Below the pieces are notes generated by a model. That model saw only the letters and a program-made list of their open reading frames with translations, was not told where the DNA came from and did not search any database. Source: DIGJ01 sp041739345 (lineage in GTDB: Bacteria > Bacillota > Clostridia > Lachnospirales > Lachnospiraceae). Taken from it: a stretch of DNA of 64,000 nt. Made by a program: the position numbers and the translations under genes. Below, piece after piece: positions 7,122-15,639 of this stretch. Position 1 is the first letter of the stretch. Each line of letters begins with the position of its first letter. The DNA lies in NCBI GenBank assembly GCA_041739345.1, contig JBGSNZ010000024.1, positions 1 through 64,000 of the forward strand, written 5' to 3'.

Positions 7122-7150
7122 TTGAAAAATACCAGAAATGCGTTTATAAT
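7122..7150 (+). promoter_or_regulatory. Promoter of the mbl-flhO-flhP operon
   Basis: TTGAAA at 7122-7127 and TATAAT at 7145-7150 are 17 bp apart. Transcription would begin near 7157, leaving a leader of about 100 bases before mbl. Confidence 0.65.
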
Positions 7151-7258
7151 GTAACTGAGTATGTTTATTTAACCGATGATTGGAAAAAATTAGATAAATA
7201 GAGGCAACACGTGAGTTAATAACGCATAGTTGGCGTTTGATAGGAAGGAGAAACATAA

Positions 7259-8248
7259 ATGATAGGTAGTGATATCGGAATCGACTTGGGAACTGCAAGT
7301 GTACTTGTTTATATAAAAGGAAAAGGTGTTGTTTTAAAAGAACCATCCGTAGTAGCTTTTGATAGAGATACAAATAAGATTAAAGCAATAGGCGAAGAAG
7401 CAAGGCTTATGCTTGGAAGAACACCAGGTAACATTGTGGCAGTTCGACCATTAAGACAGGGAGTTATTTCAGATTATACTGTAACTGAAAAAATGTTAAA
7501 GCATTTTATTCAAAAGGCAGTTGGTAAGCAAAGACTTAGAAAGCCAAGAATCAGTGTTTGTGTACCAAGTGGAGTAACGGAAGTAGAAAAAAAGGCAGTT
7601 GAGGATGCAACTTACCAGGCAGGTGCTAGGGAAGTTTCTATTATTGAGGAACCAATTGCAGCTGCAATTGGAGCTGGAATTGATATTTCTAGACCATGTG
7701 GAAACATGATCGTTGACATCGGAGGAGGAACCTCTGATATAGCAGTTATCTCTTTGGGAGGAACTGTAGTTAGTACTTCGATTAAGATTGCTGGTGATGA
7801 TTTTGATGAAGCAATTGTTCGTTATATGCGTAAAAAACACAATTTATTAATTGGTGAACGCACTGCAGAAGACATTAAAATTAAAATTGGAAGTGCCTTC
7901 CGTCGTCCAGAAAGCGAAAGTATGGATGTAAGAGGTAGAAATTTAGTTACTGGTCTTCCAAAGACAATTGAAGTAACATCTGAAGAAACCGAAGAAGCTT
8001 TAAAAGAAACAACGTCTCAGATTGTAGAAGCAGTACACAGTGTATTAGAAAGAACTCCTCCAGAGTTGGCTGCGGATATTGCAGACCGCGGAATCGTTTT
8101 AACTGGTGGTGGAAGTTTGCTTCGTGGATTAGAAGAATTAATTGAAAGTAAAACAGGTATTACGACTATGACAGCAGCAGACCCAATGCTTTGCGTAGCA
8201 ATTGGTACTGGCAAATTTGTTGAATTTTTAAGTGGAAAAAAAGATTGA
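7259..8248 (+). CDS. mbl: MreB-family rod-shape protein Mbl
   Basis: A 329-residue bacterial actin homologue. It has the nucleotide-binding motifs of the family: phosphate-1 loop GIDLGTASVLVY near the N-terminus, the EEPIAAAIGAGID segment, phosphate-2 DIGGGTSDIAV and the adenosine motif LTGGGSLLRGLEE. MreB-type filaments sit under the membrane and guide cell-wall elongation. It is named Mbl rather than MreB because the following genes are flhO and flhP, the same order as mbl-flhO-flhP in Bacillus subtilis, and because mreC/mreD are absent. An AAGGAG site precedes the ATG. Confidence 0.9.
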   Translation: MIGSDIGIDLGTASVLVYIKGKGVVLKEPSVVAFDRDTNKIKAIGEEARLMLGRTPGNIVAVRPLRQGVISDYTVTEKMLKHFIQKAVGKQRLRKPRISVCVPSGVTEVEKKAVEDATYQAGAREVSIIEEPIAAAIGAGIDISRPCGNMIVDIGGGTSDIAVISLGGTVVSTSIKIAGDDFDEAIVRYMRKKHNLLIGERTAEDIKIKIGSAFRRPESESMDVRGRNLVTGLPKTIEVTSEETEEALKETTSQIVEAVHSVLERTPPELAADIADRGIVLTGGGSLLRGLEELIESKTGITTMTAADPMLCVAIGTGKFVEFLSGKKD

Positions 8249-8293
8249 TATAAGTAAGGTTGTGCGATAATAGTAACTTGCAGGAGGATATGT

Positions 8294-9070
8294 ATGGTAA
8301 GAGGCTTATATACTGCTTATACAGGGATGGCAAATGAGCAGAAACGATTGGACATTATTGCAAATAATGTTGCAAACGCATCTACTGTTGGATACAAAGA
8401 GGAAAGTGTAACCAACCAGGCATTTGATGAAATGTTAACCCTAAAGATTCGTGATGGCTCGGTTGGATATCAGACACAAGAGATTGGGCAGATGAGTCTT
8501 GGTGTTAAGTTGGGAGAAGTCTACACGGATTATGGTCAGGGATCTCTTAGGCAGACAGGAAATACGTATGATCTGGCAGTAGAAGGAACTGGGTTTTTTG
8601 AACTCCGTGTAACTGATACTGATGGAAATGATAGTACTCGCTATACTAGAAACGGAAATTTCACAATGACAAGTGATGGCTATATTGTAGATACAGAAGG
8701 TAATCATCTGCAAGGCGAGAGTGGTGACATTCAAATTCCAACTGAGGCAGCAGAGGTGGTAATTGGATCTGATGGTAGTGTTTATACAGATGGAACATTA
8801 TTAGATAAAGTAAAGTTAACTGACTTTGAAGATTATGATTATCTGGAAAAAGTAGGAGATGTATCGTACAAGCTTATCGATGGTGGTGCCTTAAAGGAAC
8901 CGACGGGAAATATCATGCAAGGATATACCGAGCAGTCAAATGTTAATGCCGTATCCGAAATGGTAGAAATGATTTCAATTACAAGAGCTTATGAAGCAAA
9001 TCAAAAAGTGATATCAACGGTTGATACTATGATAGATAAAGCCGTAAACTCAGTAGGAAGAGTTGGTTAA
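8294..9070 (+). CDS. flhO: Flagellar hook-basal body rod protein FlhO (FlgF/FlgG family)
   Basis: A 258-residue rod protein. The N-terminal motif VRGLYTAYTGMANEQKRLDI with NNVANASTVGYK is the classical flagellar rod/hook signature. The C-terminal helix TRAYEANQKVISTVDTMIDKAVN is the matching coiled-coil partner. The central region holds the FlgE/F/G-like beta domain (VEGTGFFEL). Such proteins build the distal rod in the flagellar basal body and are exported without a cleaved signal. AGGAGG lies 6 bases before ATG 8294. It is followed by its paralogue flhP. Confidence 0.92.
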   Translation: MVRGLYTAYTGMANEQKRLDIIANNVANASTVGYKEESVTNQAFDEMLTLKIRDGSVGYQTQEIGQMSLGVKLGEVYTDYGQGSLRQTGNTYDLAVEGTGFFELRVTDTDGNDSTRYTRNGNFTMTSDGYIVDTEGNHLQGESGDIQIPTEAAEVVIGSDGSVYTDGTLLDKVKLTDFEDYDYLEKVGDVSYKLIDGGALKEPTGNIMQGYTEQSNVNAVSEMVEMISITRAYEANQKVISTVDTMIDKAVNSVGRVG

Positions 9071-9112
9071 TGATGACAATACTTTTCGGATAAAAGAAAG
9101 AGGTGTAGGTCT

Positions 9113-9928
9113 ATGATGCGTTCATTATGGACGGGAGCGTCAGGAATGATATCCCAACAGACAAATGTAGATACGATAGCAAATAACTTAGCCAATATCA
9201 ATACAACCGGATATAAGACGGAAAGAGCGGAGTTTAAATCCTTGTTGTATCAAACCATACAAGAGAAGTCAACAGAAAGTACTGGAGAAGAAAAGCCAAT
9301 TGGAATCCAAGTTGGCCTCGGAACCAGAAATTCAGCAATTACATCCCAGTTTACACAAGGAGTGTTCACAGAGACTGGAAATCAGTGGGATTTTGCGATT
9401 CAAGGAGAAGGCTTCTTTGGTGTACAAAAACAAGATGGGTCAATTGGATATACACGTAGTGGAGCTTTTAAGATGTCTATAGGAGTCGGAGGAAATACAT
9501 TATGTGATTCAGATGGTAATCCTGTACTTGACTCAAATGGTGCACCGATTACGGTTGATGCTACCTACAGCCCTTCGCAAATAACAGTCGATGATTCAGG
9601 AAATCTTAGCTATCCAGATGCGGATGGAAATGCACAGTCCATAGACGTTAAGATTGGGTTAGTGCAATTCAATAATCCATCGGGATTGACAAAAGGCAGT
9701 GGTACTTCGCTGAAAGAAAGCGCAGCGTCTGGTTCGCCTAGATGGGAATCAAGCGATAGTGCGCTCACGCAAAGTACAATCAAGCAGAAATACCTGGAGG
9801 CTTCCAATGTCCAGGCGGTTGACGAAATGGTCAACTTGATTGTTGCACAAAGAGCGTATGAAATGAATTCAAAAATAATAACCGCATCTGATACGATGCT
9901 TCAACAGGCAAACAATCTTAGAAATTAA
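9113..9928 (+). CDS. flhP: Flagellar hook-basal body rod protein FlhP (FlgG family)
   Basis: A 271-residue distal-rod protein, paralogous to the preceding gene. The N-terminus MMRSLWTGASGMISQQTNVD with NNLANINTTGYK and the C-terminus RAYEMNSKIITASDTMLQQANNLRN are the FlgG signatures. IQGEGFFGVQ marks the central domain. It probably assembles with FlhO in the rod. AAAGAGGTG precedes two adjacent ATG codons (9113 and 9116); the first is used here. The gene lies 42 bp after flhO in the same operon. Confidence 0.92.
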   Translation: MMRSLWTGASGMISQQTNVDTIANNLANINTTGYKTERAEFKSLLYQTIQEKSTESTGEEKPIGIQVGLGTRNSAITSQFTQGVFTETGNQWDFAIQGEGFFGVQKQDGSIGYTRSGAFKMSIGVGGNTLCDSDGNPVLDSNGAPITVDATYSPSQITVDDSGNLSYPDADGNAQSIDVKIGLVQFNNPSGLTKGSGTSLKESAASGSPRWESSDSALTQSTIKQKYLEASNVQAVDEMVNLIVAQRAYEMNSKIITASDTMLQQANNLRN

Positions 9929-9955
9929 TGAGATGTTTTAAAAGGAGAAGATGCT

Positions 9956-10291
9956 ATGAGTTTATCAATTGATGGAAGTTCTTTATATAATTCGGTAACA
10001 TCAGGTGTAACAGATACCACTGGAAAAACAAGTTCATTACAGAAGTCGTTATCTGGGTTTGATTCTGAAAATGCAACGGATCAAGAAATGTTGGATGCTT
10101 GCAAAGGCTTTGAAACCTACTTTACGGAGCAGGTTTTGCAAGAAATGAAAAAAACAGTACATAGCAGTGATGATGAAGGTGAATATATGCAATGTTTTGG
10201 TGATACACTTGTGGAGGAATATGCACAAAATATTACGGATTCAGGAAGCCTTGGAATTGCACAGATGTTATATGAATCAATGAAAAAATAA
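9956..10291 (+). CDS. FlgJ-type rod-binding protein (N-terminal domain only)
   Basis: A 111-residue protein matching the rod-binding domain of FlgJ: the stretch from DACKGFETYFTEQVLQEMKK to GIAQMLYESMKK. It lacks the peptidoglycan-hydrolase domain that follows this region in enteric FlgJ, which is usual for Firmicutes. The role is as rod cap or scaffold during basal-body assembly; cell-wall opening would need a separate enzyme. It is the last gene of the mbl-flhO-flhP operon, 27 bp after flhP, and a strong terminator follows. Confidence 0.85.
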   Translation: MSLSIDGSSLYNSVTSGVTDTTGKTSSLQKSLSGFDSENATDQEMLDACKGFETYFTEQVLQEMKKTVHSSDDEGEYMQCFGDTLVEEYAQNITDSGSLGIAQMLYESMKK

Positions 10292-10295
10292 ATAA

Positions 10296-10345
10296 GGGGA
10301 CTGTTGCATATAAAATATTAATTTTGCAACAGTCCCTCTCTTTGT
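10296..10345 (+). terminator. Intrinsic terminator after the flagellar rod operon
   Basis: GGGACTGTTGCA (10297-10308) pairs with TGCAACAGTCCC (10325-10336) across a 16-base loop, followed by a T-rich stretch. Confidence 0.75.
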
Positions 10346-10397
10346 GCTATTATTTAGTAAATAAGTTAATTAGTAAACGATGTGAGGAGATGAATCG

Positions 10398-12614
10398 GTG
10401 ACGGAAGTTGTAGAAGGATATGTTGAAAAAATTGTATATCGAAATCCAGATAATGGTTATACAGTTTTAGAATTGACAAATGATGATGACTTGGATATTA
10501 CTTGCGTTGGCATCTTTCCATTCATTAATGAAGGCGAGTTTGTTGAAGTTAGCGGGACTATTACAGAACATCCGGTATACGGAGAACAAATCAAAGTATC
10601 TAGTTTTCTAATCAAGGAACCGGAAGATGATTTGTCGATGGAACGCTATTTAGGTTCGGGCGCAATCAAAGGAATTGGACCAAAACTTGCTACCAGGATT
10701 GTGAAAAAATTCAAAAAAGATACATTCCGAGTGATTGAGGAAGAACCGGAGCGGCTTGTAGAAATTAAGGGAATCAGTGAACGTATTGCGCGCGAAATAG
10801 GGACTCAGTTTGAAGAAAAAAAAGAACTTAGAAGTGCAATGATGTTTTTGCAACAGTATGGCATTTCCAATAATCTGTCAGTTAAAATATATCAGTCCTA
10901 TGGACCAAAGATGTATGATATCTTAAAGCAGAACCCTTACAAATTGGCAGAAGATATTGTTGGGGTTGGCTTTAAATTAGCGGATGAAATTGCGACAAAG
11001 GTAGGAATTGGAAGCGATTCTGATTTTCGTATTAAAGCGGGCATTATTTATTCCCTACAGCAGGCAAATGCAATGGGACATACGTTTTTACCAAAAGAAG
11101 AGCTACTTAATGAAGTATCGAATCTACTCCTTTTAGAACCGGAATTATTGGAACGCCATCTAACGGAGATGATGTTAGATAAGCGAATTGTTTATAAAGA
11201 GGAACAACATCAAAAAAGAGTGTACTCTTCCAATTTTTATTATACGGAAATGAATTGCGCCAGAATGCTTCTTGACTTAAATATGAAGTACGAGGTAAAA
11301 GAGGAAGTACTAGAGCGAAGAATTCTTCAGTTGGAAGAAAATAATCAGATTGAGCTAGATGAATTGCAAAAAAAAGCGGTAGCTGAGGCTGCAAAAAATG
11401 GTGTATTAGTGGTTACAGGTGGACCTGGAACAGGTAAGACTACAACCATTAATACTATCATTAAATTCTTTGAATCCGAGGGAATGGAAATACTCCTTGC
11501 TGCGCCAACTGGAAGAGCAGCAAAGCGGATGAAAGAAACAACGGGATATGAGGCACAAACAGTGCATCGATTGCTCGAATTAAAAGCAGCAGTTGGTGAC
11601 GATTCGCCTGGTATGCAGTTTGAAAAGAATGAAACGAATCCACTGGAGACGGATGTAGTAATCATAGATGAAATGTCAATGGTGGACATTCAATTGTTTT
11701 ATGCTTTACTAAAATCTATCATGGTAGGAACTCGCCTAATTCTTGTAGGGGATGTTAGCCAGCTACCTTCCGTGGGACCGGGAAACGTATTAAAAGATGT
11801 GATTCGTTCCAATTGCTTTCCGGTGGTTAAACTGTCCAGAATTTTTCGACAGGCAGCAGAGAGTGATATTATATTGAATGCTCATAAAATTAATGAAGGA
11901 AAACAAATTGCATTAGATAATAAAAGCAAAGATTTTTTTATGCTGAAACGAAATGATGTGAATCAGATAATTAGCGTTGTCATTCAATTAATCAAAGAAA
12001 AAATGCCAAAGTACGTAAATGCCAGTATTTATGATATTCAAGTGCTTACTCCGATGAGGAAAGGGGAACTTGGAGTAGAACGCCTGAATCAGATATTACA
12101 ACAGTATTTAAATCCGCCACATACAAGTAAAAGGGAAAAAGAAGTTTCTCAAGGAATCTTGCGAGAAGGCGATAAGGTAATGCAAATAAAAAATAATTAT
12201 CAAATGGAATGGGAAATCAGTAATGGCAGAGGTTTTTTATCAGAAAAAGGTTGCGGTGTGTTTAATGGAGATTGTGGGATTGTCCGGGAGATTAATTTCT
12301 TTGCGGAGACAGTTACCGTGGAATTTGAGGAAAGTAAACGGGTTGAATATCGATTTCGTGAAATGGATGAATTAGAATTGGCATATGCAATTACTATTCA
12401 TAAATCACAGGGAAGTGAATATCCTGCGGTTGTTATGCCTATACTAACTGGTCCGAGAATGTTATTTAACCGCAATCTGTTATATACTGCTGTTACAAGA
12501 GCAAAAAAATGTGTCACAATTGTAGGTAGTGACCAAATGGTGCTTCACATGATAAAAAATGAAAGTGAGCAAAAACGCTACTCGAGTTTAGACTTACGAA
12601 TTCTTGAAATGTAA
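10398..12614 (+). CDS. recD2: RecD2-type ATP-dependent DNA helicase
   Basis: A 738-residue superfamily 1B helicase. The N-terminus (VVEGYVEKIVYRNPDNGYTV) is the OB-like domain of RecD2, followed by helix-hairpin-helix-like segments (IKGIGPKLATRIVKKF) at about 90-140. Walker A GGPGTGKTTT is at about 341-350, the DEMSMVD motif II further on, and the C-terminal motifs YAITIHKSQGSEYP and LYTAVTRAKKCV complete the 1B core. RecD2 acts without RecBC in Gram-positive DNA repair and recombination. The GTG start is preceded by GAGGAG. It is a single gene between two terminator-like regions. Confidence 0.92.
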   Translation: MTEVVEGYVEKIVYRNPDNGYTVLELTNDDDLDITCVGIFPFINEGEFVEVSGTITEHPVYGEQIKVSSFLIKEPEDDLSMERYLGSGAIKGIGPKLATRIVKKFKKDTFRVIEEEPERLVEIKGISERIAREIGTQFEEKKELRSAMMFLQQYGISNNLSVKIYQSYGPKMYDILKQNPYKLAEDIVGVGFKLADEIATKVGIGSDSDFRIKAGIIYSLQQANAMGHTFLPKEELLNEVSNLLLLEPELLERHLTEMMLDKRIVYKEEQHQKRVYSSNFYYTEMNCARMLLDLNMKYEVKEEVLERRILQLEENNQIELDELQKKAVAEAAKNGVLVVTGGPGTGKTTTINTIIKFFESEGMEILLAAPTGRAAKRMKETTGYEAQTVHRLLELKAAVGDDSPGMQFEKNETNPLETDVVIIDEMSMVDIQLFYALLKSIMVGTRLILVGDVSQLPSVGPGNVLKDVIRSNCFPVVKLSRIFRQAAESDIILNAHKINEGKQIALDNKSKDFFMLKRNDVNQIISVVIQLIKEKMPKYVNASIYDIQVLTPMRKGELGVERLNQILQQYLNPPHTSKREKEVSQGILREGDKVMQIKNNYQMEWEISNGRGFLSEKGCGVFNGDCGIVREINFFAETVTVEFEESKRVEYRFREMDELELAYAITIHKSQGSEYPAVVMPILTGPRMLFNRNLLYTAVTRAKKCVTIVGSDQMVLHMIKNESEQKRYSSLDLRILEM

Positions 12615-12682
12615 GAATTATTAATGCAAAAGAATATGAAATAGGTTATAATAAATGTAAATAGAGTATGAGGTGAAAGCAT

Positions 12683-13582
12683 ATGGAAAAAACAACATTA
12701 GTCATTATGGCCGCCGGAATGGGAAGCCGATTTGGGGGAATTAAACAAATTGAACCGGTTGGACCAAGTGGCGAAATAATTTTGGATTATTCTGTTTATG
12801 ATGCAATCGAAGCTGGTTTTAATAAAGTTATCATTATCATAAGAAAAGATATCGAAAAGGAATTTAAGGAAGTAATAGGAGACCGCCTGGGTAAGCATAT
12901 TGAGGTGGAATATGTTTTTCAGGATATGGATGCATTGCCAAAAGGCTATAAAAAGCCAGAAGGACGTACGAAACCTTGGGGAACTGGACATGCAATTCTT
13001 TGCTGCAAGGGCAAAATTAATACGCCTTTTGTTGTAATTAATGCAGATGATTATTATGGAAAAGAAGGTTTTCAAAAAATTCATGAATTTTTAATCAATC
13101 CAGCAACGGTAGATACAAAGTACAACTTCTGCATGGCTGGTTTTCACTTAGGAAATACATTAAGTGAAAATGGTACGGTAACGCGAGGCGTGTGCAAAGT
13201 TGAACATGATGTTTTGGTAGATGTAGAAGAAACTTATGAAATTAAAAGAGTGGAAGGTTTTGCAAAAACAGAAGCAAAGACAATTCCATTAGATCAGCCA
13301 GTATCAATGAATATGTGGGGATTTACACCGAATTTCATTGATGAACTTGAAACAAGCTTTACAAAATTCTTAGACAATTTGGAAGGCAATGAAATGAAAG
13401 CAGAATATCTGCTTCCGGTTATTGTTGATAACTTAATCAAAGAAAAACAGGCTACGGTTCATGTGCTCGATACAAAGGACAAGTGGTTTGGTGTAACGTA
13501 CAAAGAAGATAAGGAATTTGTAGTAAAATCGTTCCTTGAACTCGTTAAGAAGGGTGTATATCCTGAAAAATTATTTAATTAA
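12683..13582 (+). CDS. Sugar-phosphate nucleotidyltransferase family protein
   Basis: A 299-residue protein of the NTP-transferase (GT-A-like) fold. The N-terminal LVIMAAGMGSRFGGIKQIEP is the nucleotide-binding motif, with PWGTGHAILCC and the metal site NADDYYGKEGF further on. Members transfer a nucleotide to a sugar phosphate or related polar group, but the substrate cannot be read from the sequence. GAGGTGAAAGCAT precedes the ATG. Its 3' end overlaps the likely start of comF by about 29 bp. Confidence 0.8.
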   Translation: MEKTTLVIMAAGMGSRFGGIKQIEPVGPSGEIILDYSVYDAIEAGFNKVIIIIRKDIEKEFKEVIGDRLGKHIEVEYVFQDMDALPKGYKKPEGRTKPWGTGHAILCCKGKINTPFVVINADDYYGKEGFQKIHEFLINPATVDTKYNFCMAGFHLGNTLSENGTVTRGVCKVEHDVLVDVEETYEIKRVEGFAKTEAKTIPLDQPVSMNMWGFTPNFIDELETSFTKFLDNLEGNEMKAEYLLPVIVDNLIKEKQATVHVLDTKDKWFGVTYKEDKEFVVKSFLELVKKGVYPEKLFN

Positions 13583-14273
13583 AGATGTTATATTTCCACC
13601 CAGATGTCCTATCTGTGAAACGATTGTACCAAAGCTTGGAACGGTGTGCAATATCTGCAAGGGTAAGCTGCCTTATATAAAAGAACCAAGATGTAAACGA
13701 TGTAGTAAGCCAATCGGGAATGAGGAAACAGAAAACTGTTATGATTGTATGCGTAAAGTATTTCACTATACGAGTGGTAGGGCAGTATGGATCTATAATA
13801 AATCCATGTCACAGTCAATTGGAAGATTTAAATATCAAAATAAGCAAGAATATGCTACATTCTATGGAGAAGAAATTTCAAGACTTTACGGTAAGTGGAT
13901 GAAGGATAAAAAAATAGAAGCGCTGATACCAGTTCCAATTCATAAACGCAAGAAAAACCTGAGAGGTTATAACCAAGCAGAGTTGATTGCAAACGTGATT
14001 TCTGACAATATGGAAATACCGGTTTTTCGAAAGGGACTGGAGCGTTTCAAAGAAACAAAACCGCAGAAAGATTTGACGCTTTCTGAACGGATGAGAAATA
14101 TGGAAGCAGCATTTACTAGCGATAAAAGTCAAGTAATGGGTTTTAAAAGAGTTGCTTTGGTTGATGATATCTATACGACAGGCAGTACGATTGAAGCTTG
14201 TACCAAGGAACTTTTAAAATTAGGTGTTGATGAAGTTTATTTCCTGTGTGTATGCATTGGAGCTAGCGTGTAA
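13554..14273 (+). CDS. comF: ComF family phosphoribosyltransferase-like protein
   Basis: A protein of about 239 residues. The N-terminal part has two zinc-ribbon pairs (CPICETIVPKLGTVCNIC; CKRCSKPIG...CYDC). The C-terminal part is a phosphoribosyltransferase fold with the signature RVALVDDIYTTGSTIEAC. ComFC proteins help in DNA uptake and transformation. The start is uncertain: GTG 13554 is chosen, while a CTG at 13563 sits better behind AAGAAGGG, and a TTG at 13536 is in frame upstream. All overlap the previous gene. As in Bacillus, yvyF follows. Confidence 0.85.
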   Translation: MYILKNYLIKDVIFPPRCPICETIVPKLGTVCNICKGKLPYIKEPRCKRCSKPIGNEETENCYDCMRKVFHYTSGRAVWIYNKSMSQSIGRFKYQNKQEYATFYGEEISRLYGKWMKDKKIEALIPVPIHKRKKNLRGYNQAELIANVISDNMEIPVFRKGLERFKETKPQKDLTLSERMRNMEAAFTSDKSQVMGFKRVALVDDIYTTGSTIEACTKELLKLGVDEVYFLCVCIGASV

Positions 14274-14284
14274 GGAGGAGAATC

Positions 14285-14686
14285 ATGGAAGTAAAAAATT
14301 GTAAAAAGTGTGGAGTGTTTTTTAATTTTCTATCAGGATTGCCATTATGTCCCGCATGTATGAAAGAGATTGATGACAAGTTTCCGCAAATTAAAGAGTA
14401 CATATATGAACATCCCGGTGTAGGGATTCAGCAGGTTTCTGAGGAAAATGAAGTCCCAATTGCAATTATTAAAAAATGGGTAAAAGAAGAAAGATTAACA
14501 TTTGCAGAGGGCTCAGCAATTGGCGTAGATTGTGAACGTTGTGGAAGAATGATTTTGACTGGTCGATTCTGTGAAGCGTGTAAGGCAGACGTTAAGAGTC
14601 AGTTTGGAAACATTATTGCAGCGTCAAACAAGACACCTGAGAAGAAACCGGATCGTGATAGTGCAAAAATGAGGTTCCTAAAATAA
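14285..14686 (+). CDS. yvyF: Flagellar operon protein YvyF-like
   Basis: A 133-residue protein with zinc-ribbon cysteines at both ends (CKKCG and CPAC; CERCG and CEAC) and a helix-turn-helix-like middle (VGIQQVSEENEVPIAIIKKW). This matches the YvyF family found between comF and flgM in Bacillus flagellar operons, and the position after comF here supports it. In Bacillus the family is linked to control of flagellar gene expression. No flgM follows; a CheX/CheY pair does. AAGGAGGAG precedes the ATG. Confidence 0.85.
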   Translation: MEVKNCKKCGVFFNFLSGLPLCPACMKEIDDKFPQIKEYIYEHPGVGIQQVSEENEVPIAIIKKWVKEERLTFAEGSAIGVDCERCGRMILTGRFCEACKADVKSQFGNIIAASNKTPEKKPDRDSAKMRFLK

Positions 14687-14723
14687 TATGGGGATTAGGT
14701 ACTAGAATTATCCCAAATAGGGG

Positions 14724-15215
14724 GTGGACAAAATCGAGATAAACCGTCTGGATATTGACAGCATTGTTAATATGATTTTTGTTGATATAACCATGCAAAT
14801 GGTATCAATAAAAATGCAAAAGCAGGAAAAATTCAATTCACTTTCTTCGGAAGATTATTGCTTTGAAATTCGAACAGAAGGGGCATTTGTCTCACTGATT
14901 TTGTTTGAGATGGAAGAAAAAGTATATGAGAGAATTGCCACCAAGCTAGATAAAAACAAAAAGCTCACAATACAGGAAAAGAAGTTGTATGTCATAGAAT
15001 ATTTAAATGTGATTTGTGGTCGAATATTATCAAAAATTAATGATAAATTAAGAAAGCGCTCCAAACTTTCCGTTCCACTTCAAATTGAGCACAAAGTAAT
15101 AGAACAATTTACCTGGAGCCGAACGGATATGTCTTATGCATGTTTGGATGGAGGCTTAAACATTATTGTATATTTTGAAATGAATGATAATACCAAGGAG
15201 GATTTCAATATATGA
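14724..15215 (+). CDS. CheX-like phosphatase domain protein
   Basis: A 163-residue protein with low overall similarity to CheX but with the active-site pattern intact: IEYLNVICGR gives E-x2-N, and a proline follows after exactly 22 residues (KLSVPLQ). The start is uncertain. GTG 14724 has a GGGG tract directly next to it, too close for a normal ribosome site, so a non-standard start a few codons later is possible. The stop overlaps the next start as ATGA, so it is coupled to the CheY-like gene and probably dephosphorylates that protein. Confidence 0.65.
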   Translation: MDKIEINRLDIDSIVNMIFVDITMQMVSIKMQKQEKFNSLSSEDYCFEIRTEGAFVSLILFEMEEKVYERIATKLDKNKKLTIQEKKLYVIEYLNVICGRILSKINDKLRKRSKLSVPLQIEHKVIEQFTWSRTDMSYACLDGGLNIIVYFEMNDNTKEDFNI

Positions 15216-15574
15216 AGAAAAGTATCTTAGTGATTGACGATTCGCCATTTGCGGCACAACAAATTCGTGAAGTTGTAGAAGGAAAAGGATATACGATTGT
15301 CGCCTGTGCCAAAGACGGTGAAGGGGGAATTGAAAAATACAGGGAACTTCATCCTGAATTTGTAATATTAGATATTATTATGCCTGGGATAGATGGTTTG
15401 GAGACGGCAGAAATTTTATTAAAAGAAGATCCTTTAGCGAAGATATTAATGTTAAGTTCATTGTGTGATGCAAGTACAATGGAAGAGGTGAGAAATATAG
15501 GACTAAAGTATTTAATACCAAAACCTTTGGACGCAGATGTCTTATTAGCAACACTTGAACTACTTGATAGATAG
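15212..15574 (+). CDS. Single-domain CheY-like response regulator
   Basis: A 120-residue receiver with no output domain: acidic pair D9/D10 in VIDDSPFAA, phospho-acceptor D54 in ILDIIMPG, switch serine in MLSSL and lysine in PKPLD. It is translationally coupled to the upstream CheX-like gene. The DDSPF start is similar to the receiver of the fusion protein at 2735. A kinase partner is not encoded nearby; CheA or another kinase elsewhere is likely. It may act on the flagellar motor or a non-flagellar target. Confidence 0.85.
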   Translation: MKKSILVIDDSPFAAQQIREVVEGKGYTIVACAKDGEGGIEKYRELHPEFVILDIIMPGIDGLETAEILLKEDPLAKILMLSSLCDASTMEEVRNIGLKYLIPKPLDADVLLATLELLDR

Positions 15575-15587
15575 GTATGAGAAAAAT

Positions 15588-15636
15588 AAAGGTGTCAGAG
15601 AATGAAATATATCTTCATTTCTGGCACCTTTTCTTT
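15588..15636. terminator. Bidirectional terminator between cheY-like gene and cvfB
   Basis: AAAGGTGTCAGAGAATGAA (15588-15606) pairs with TTCATTTCTGGCACCTTTT (15614-15632) with one bulge or mismatch. A-run and T-run on the two sides serve both convergent genes. Confidence 0.8.
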
Positions 15637-15639
15637 TTG

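Noticed and set aside
10650..10853. Antisense open frames inside recD2, including 11345-11689
   Set aside because: No start signals and no recognisable domains; recD2 motifs are intact across the region.
13536..13553. TTG 13536 as the comF start
   Set aside because: It has no ribosome site and overlaps the upstream gene more deeply; later starts fit the family N-terminus better.
14855..15064. Minus-strand open frames opposite the CheX-like and many other genes
   Set aside because: They lack ribosome sites and protein features and lie fully opposite well-supported genes.
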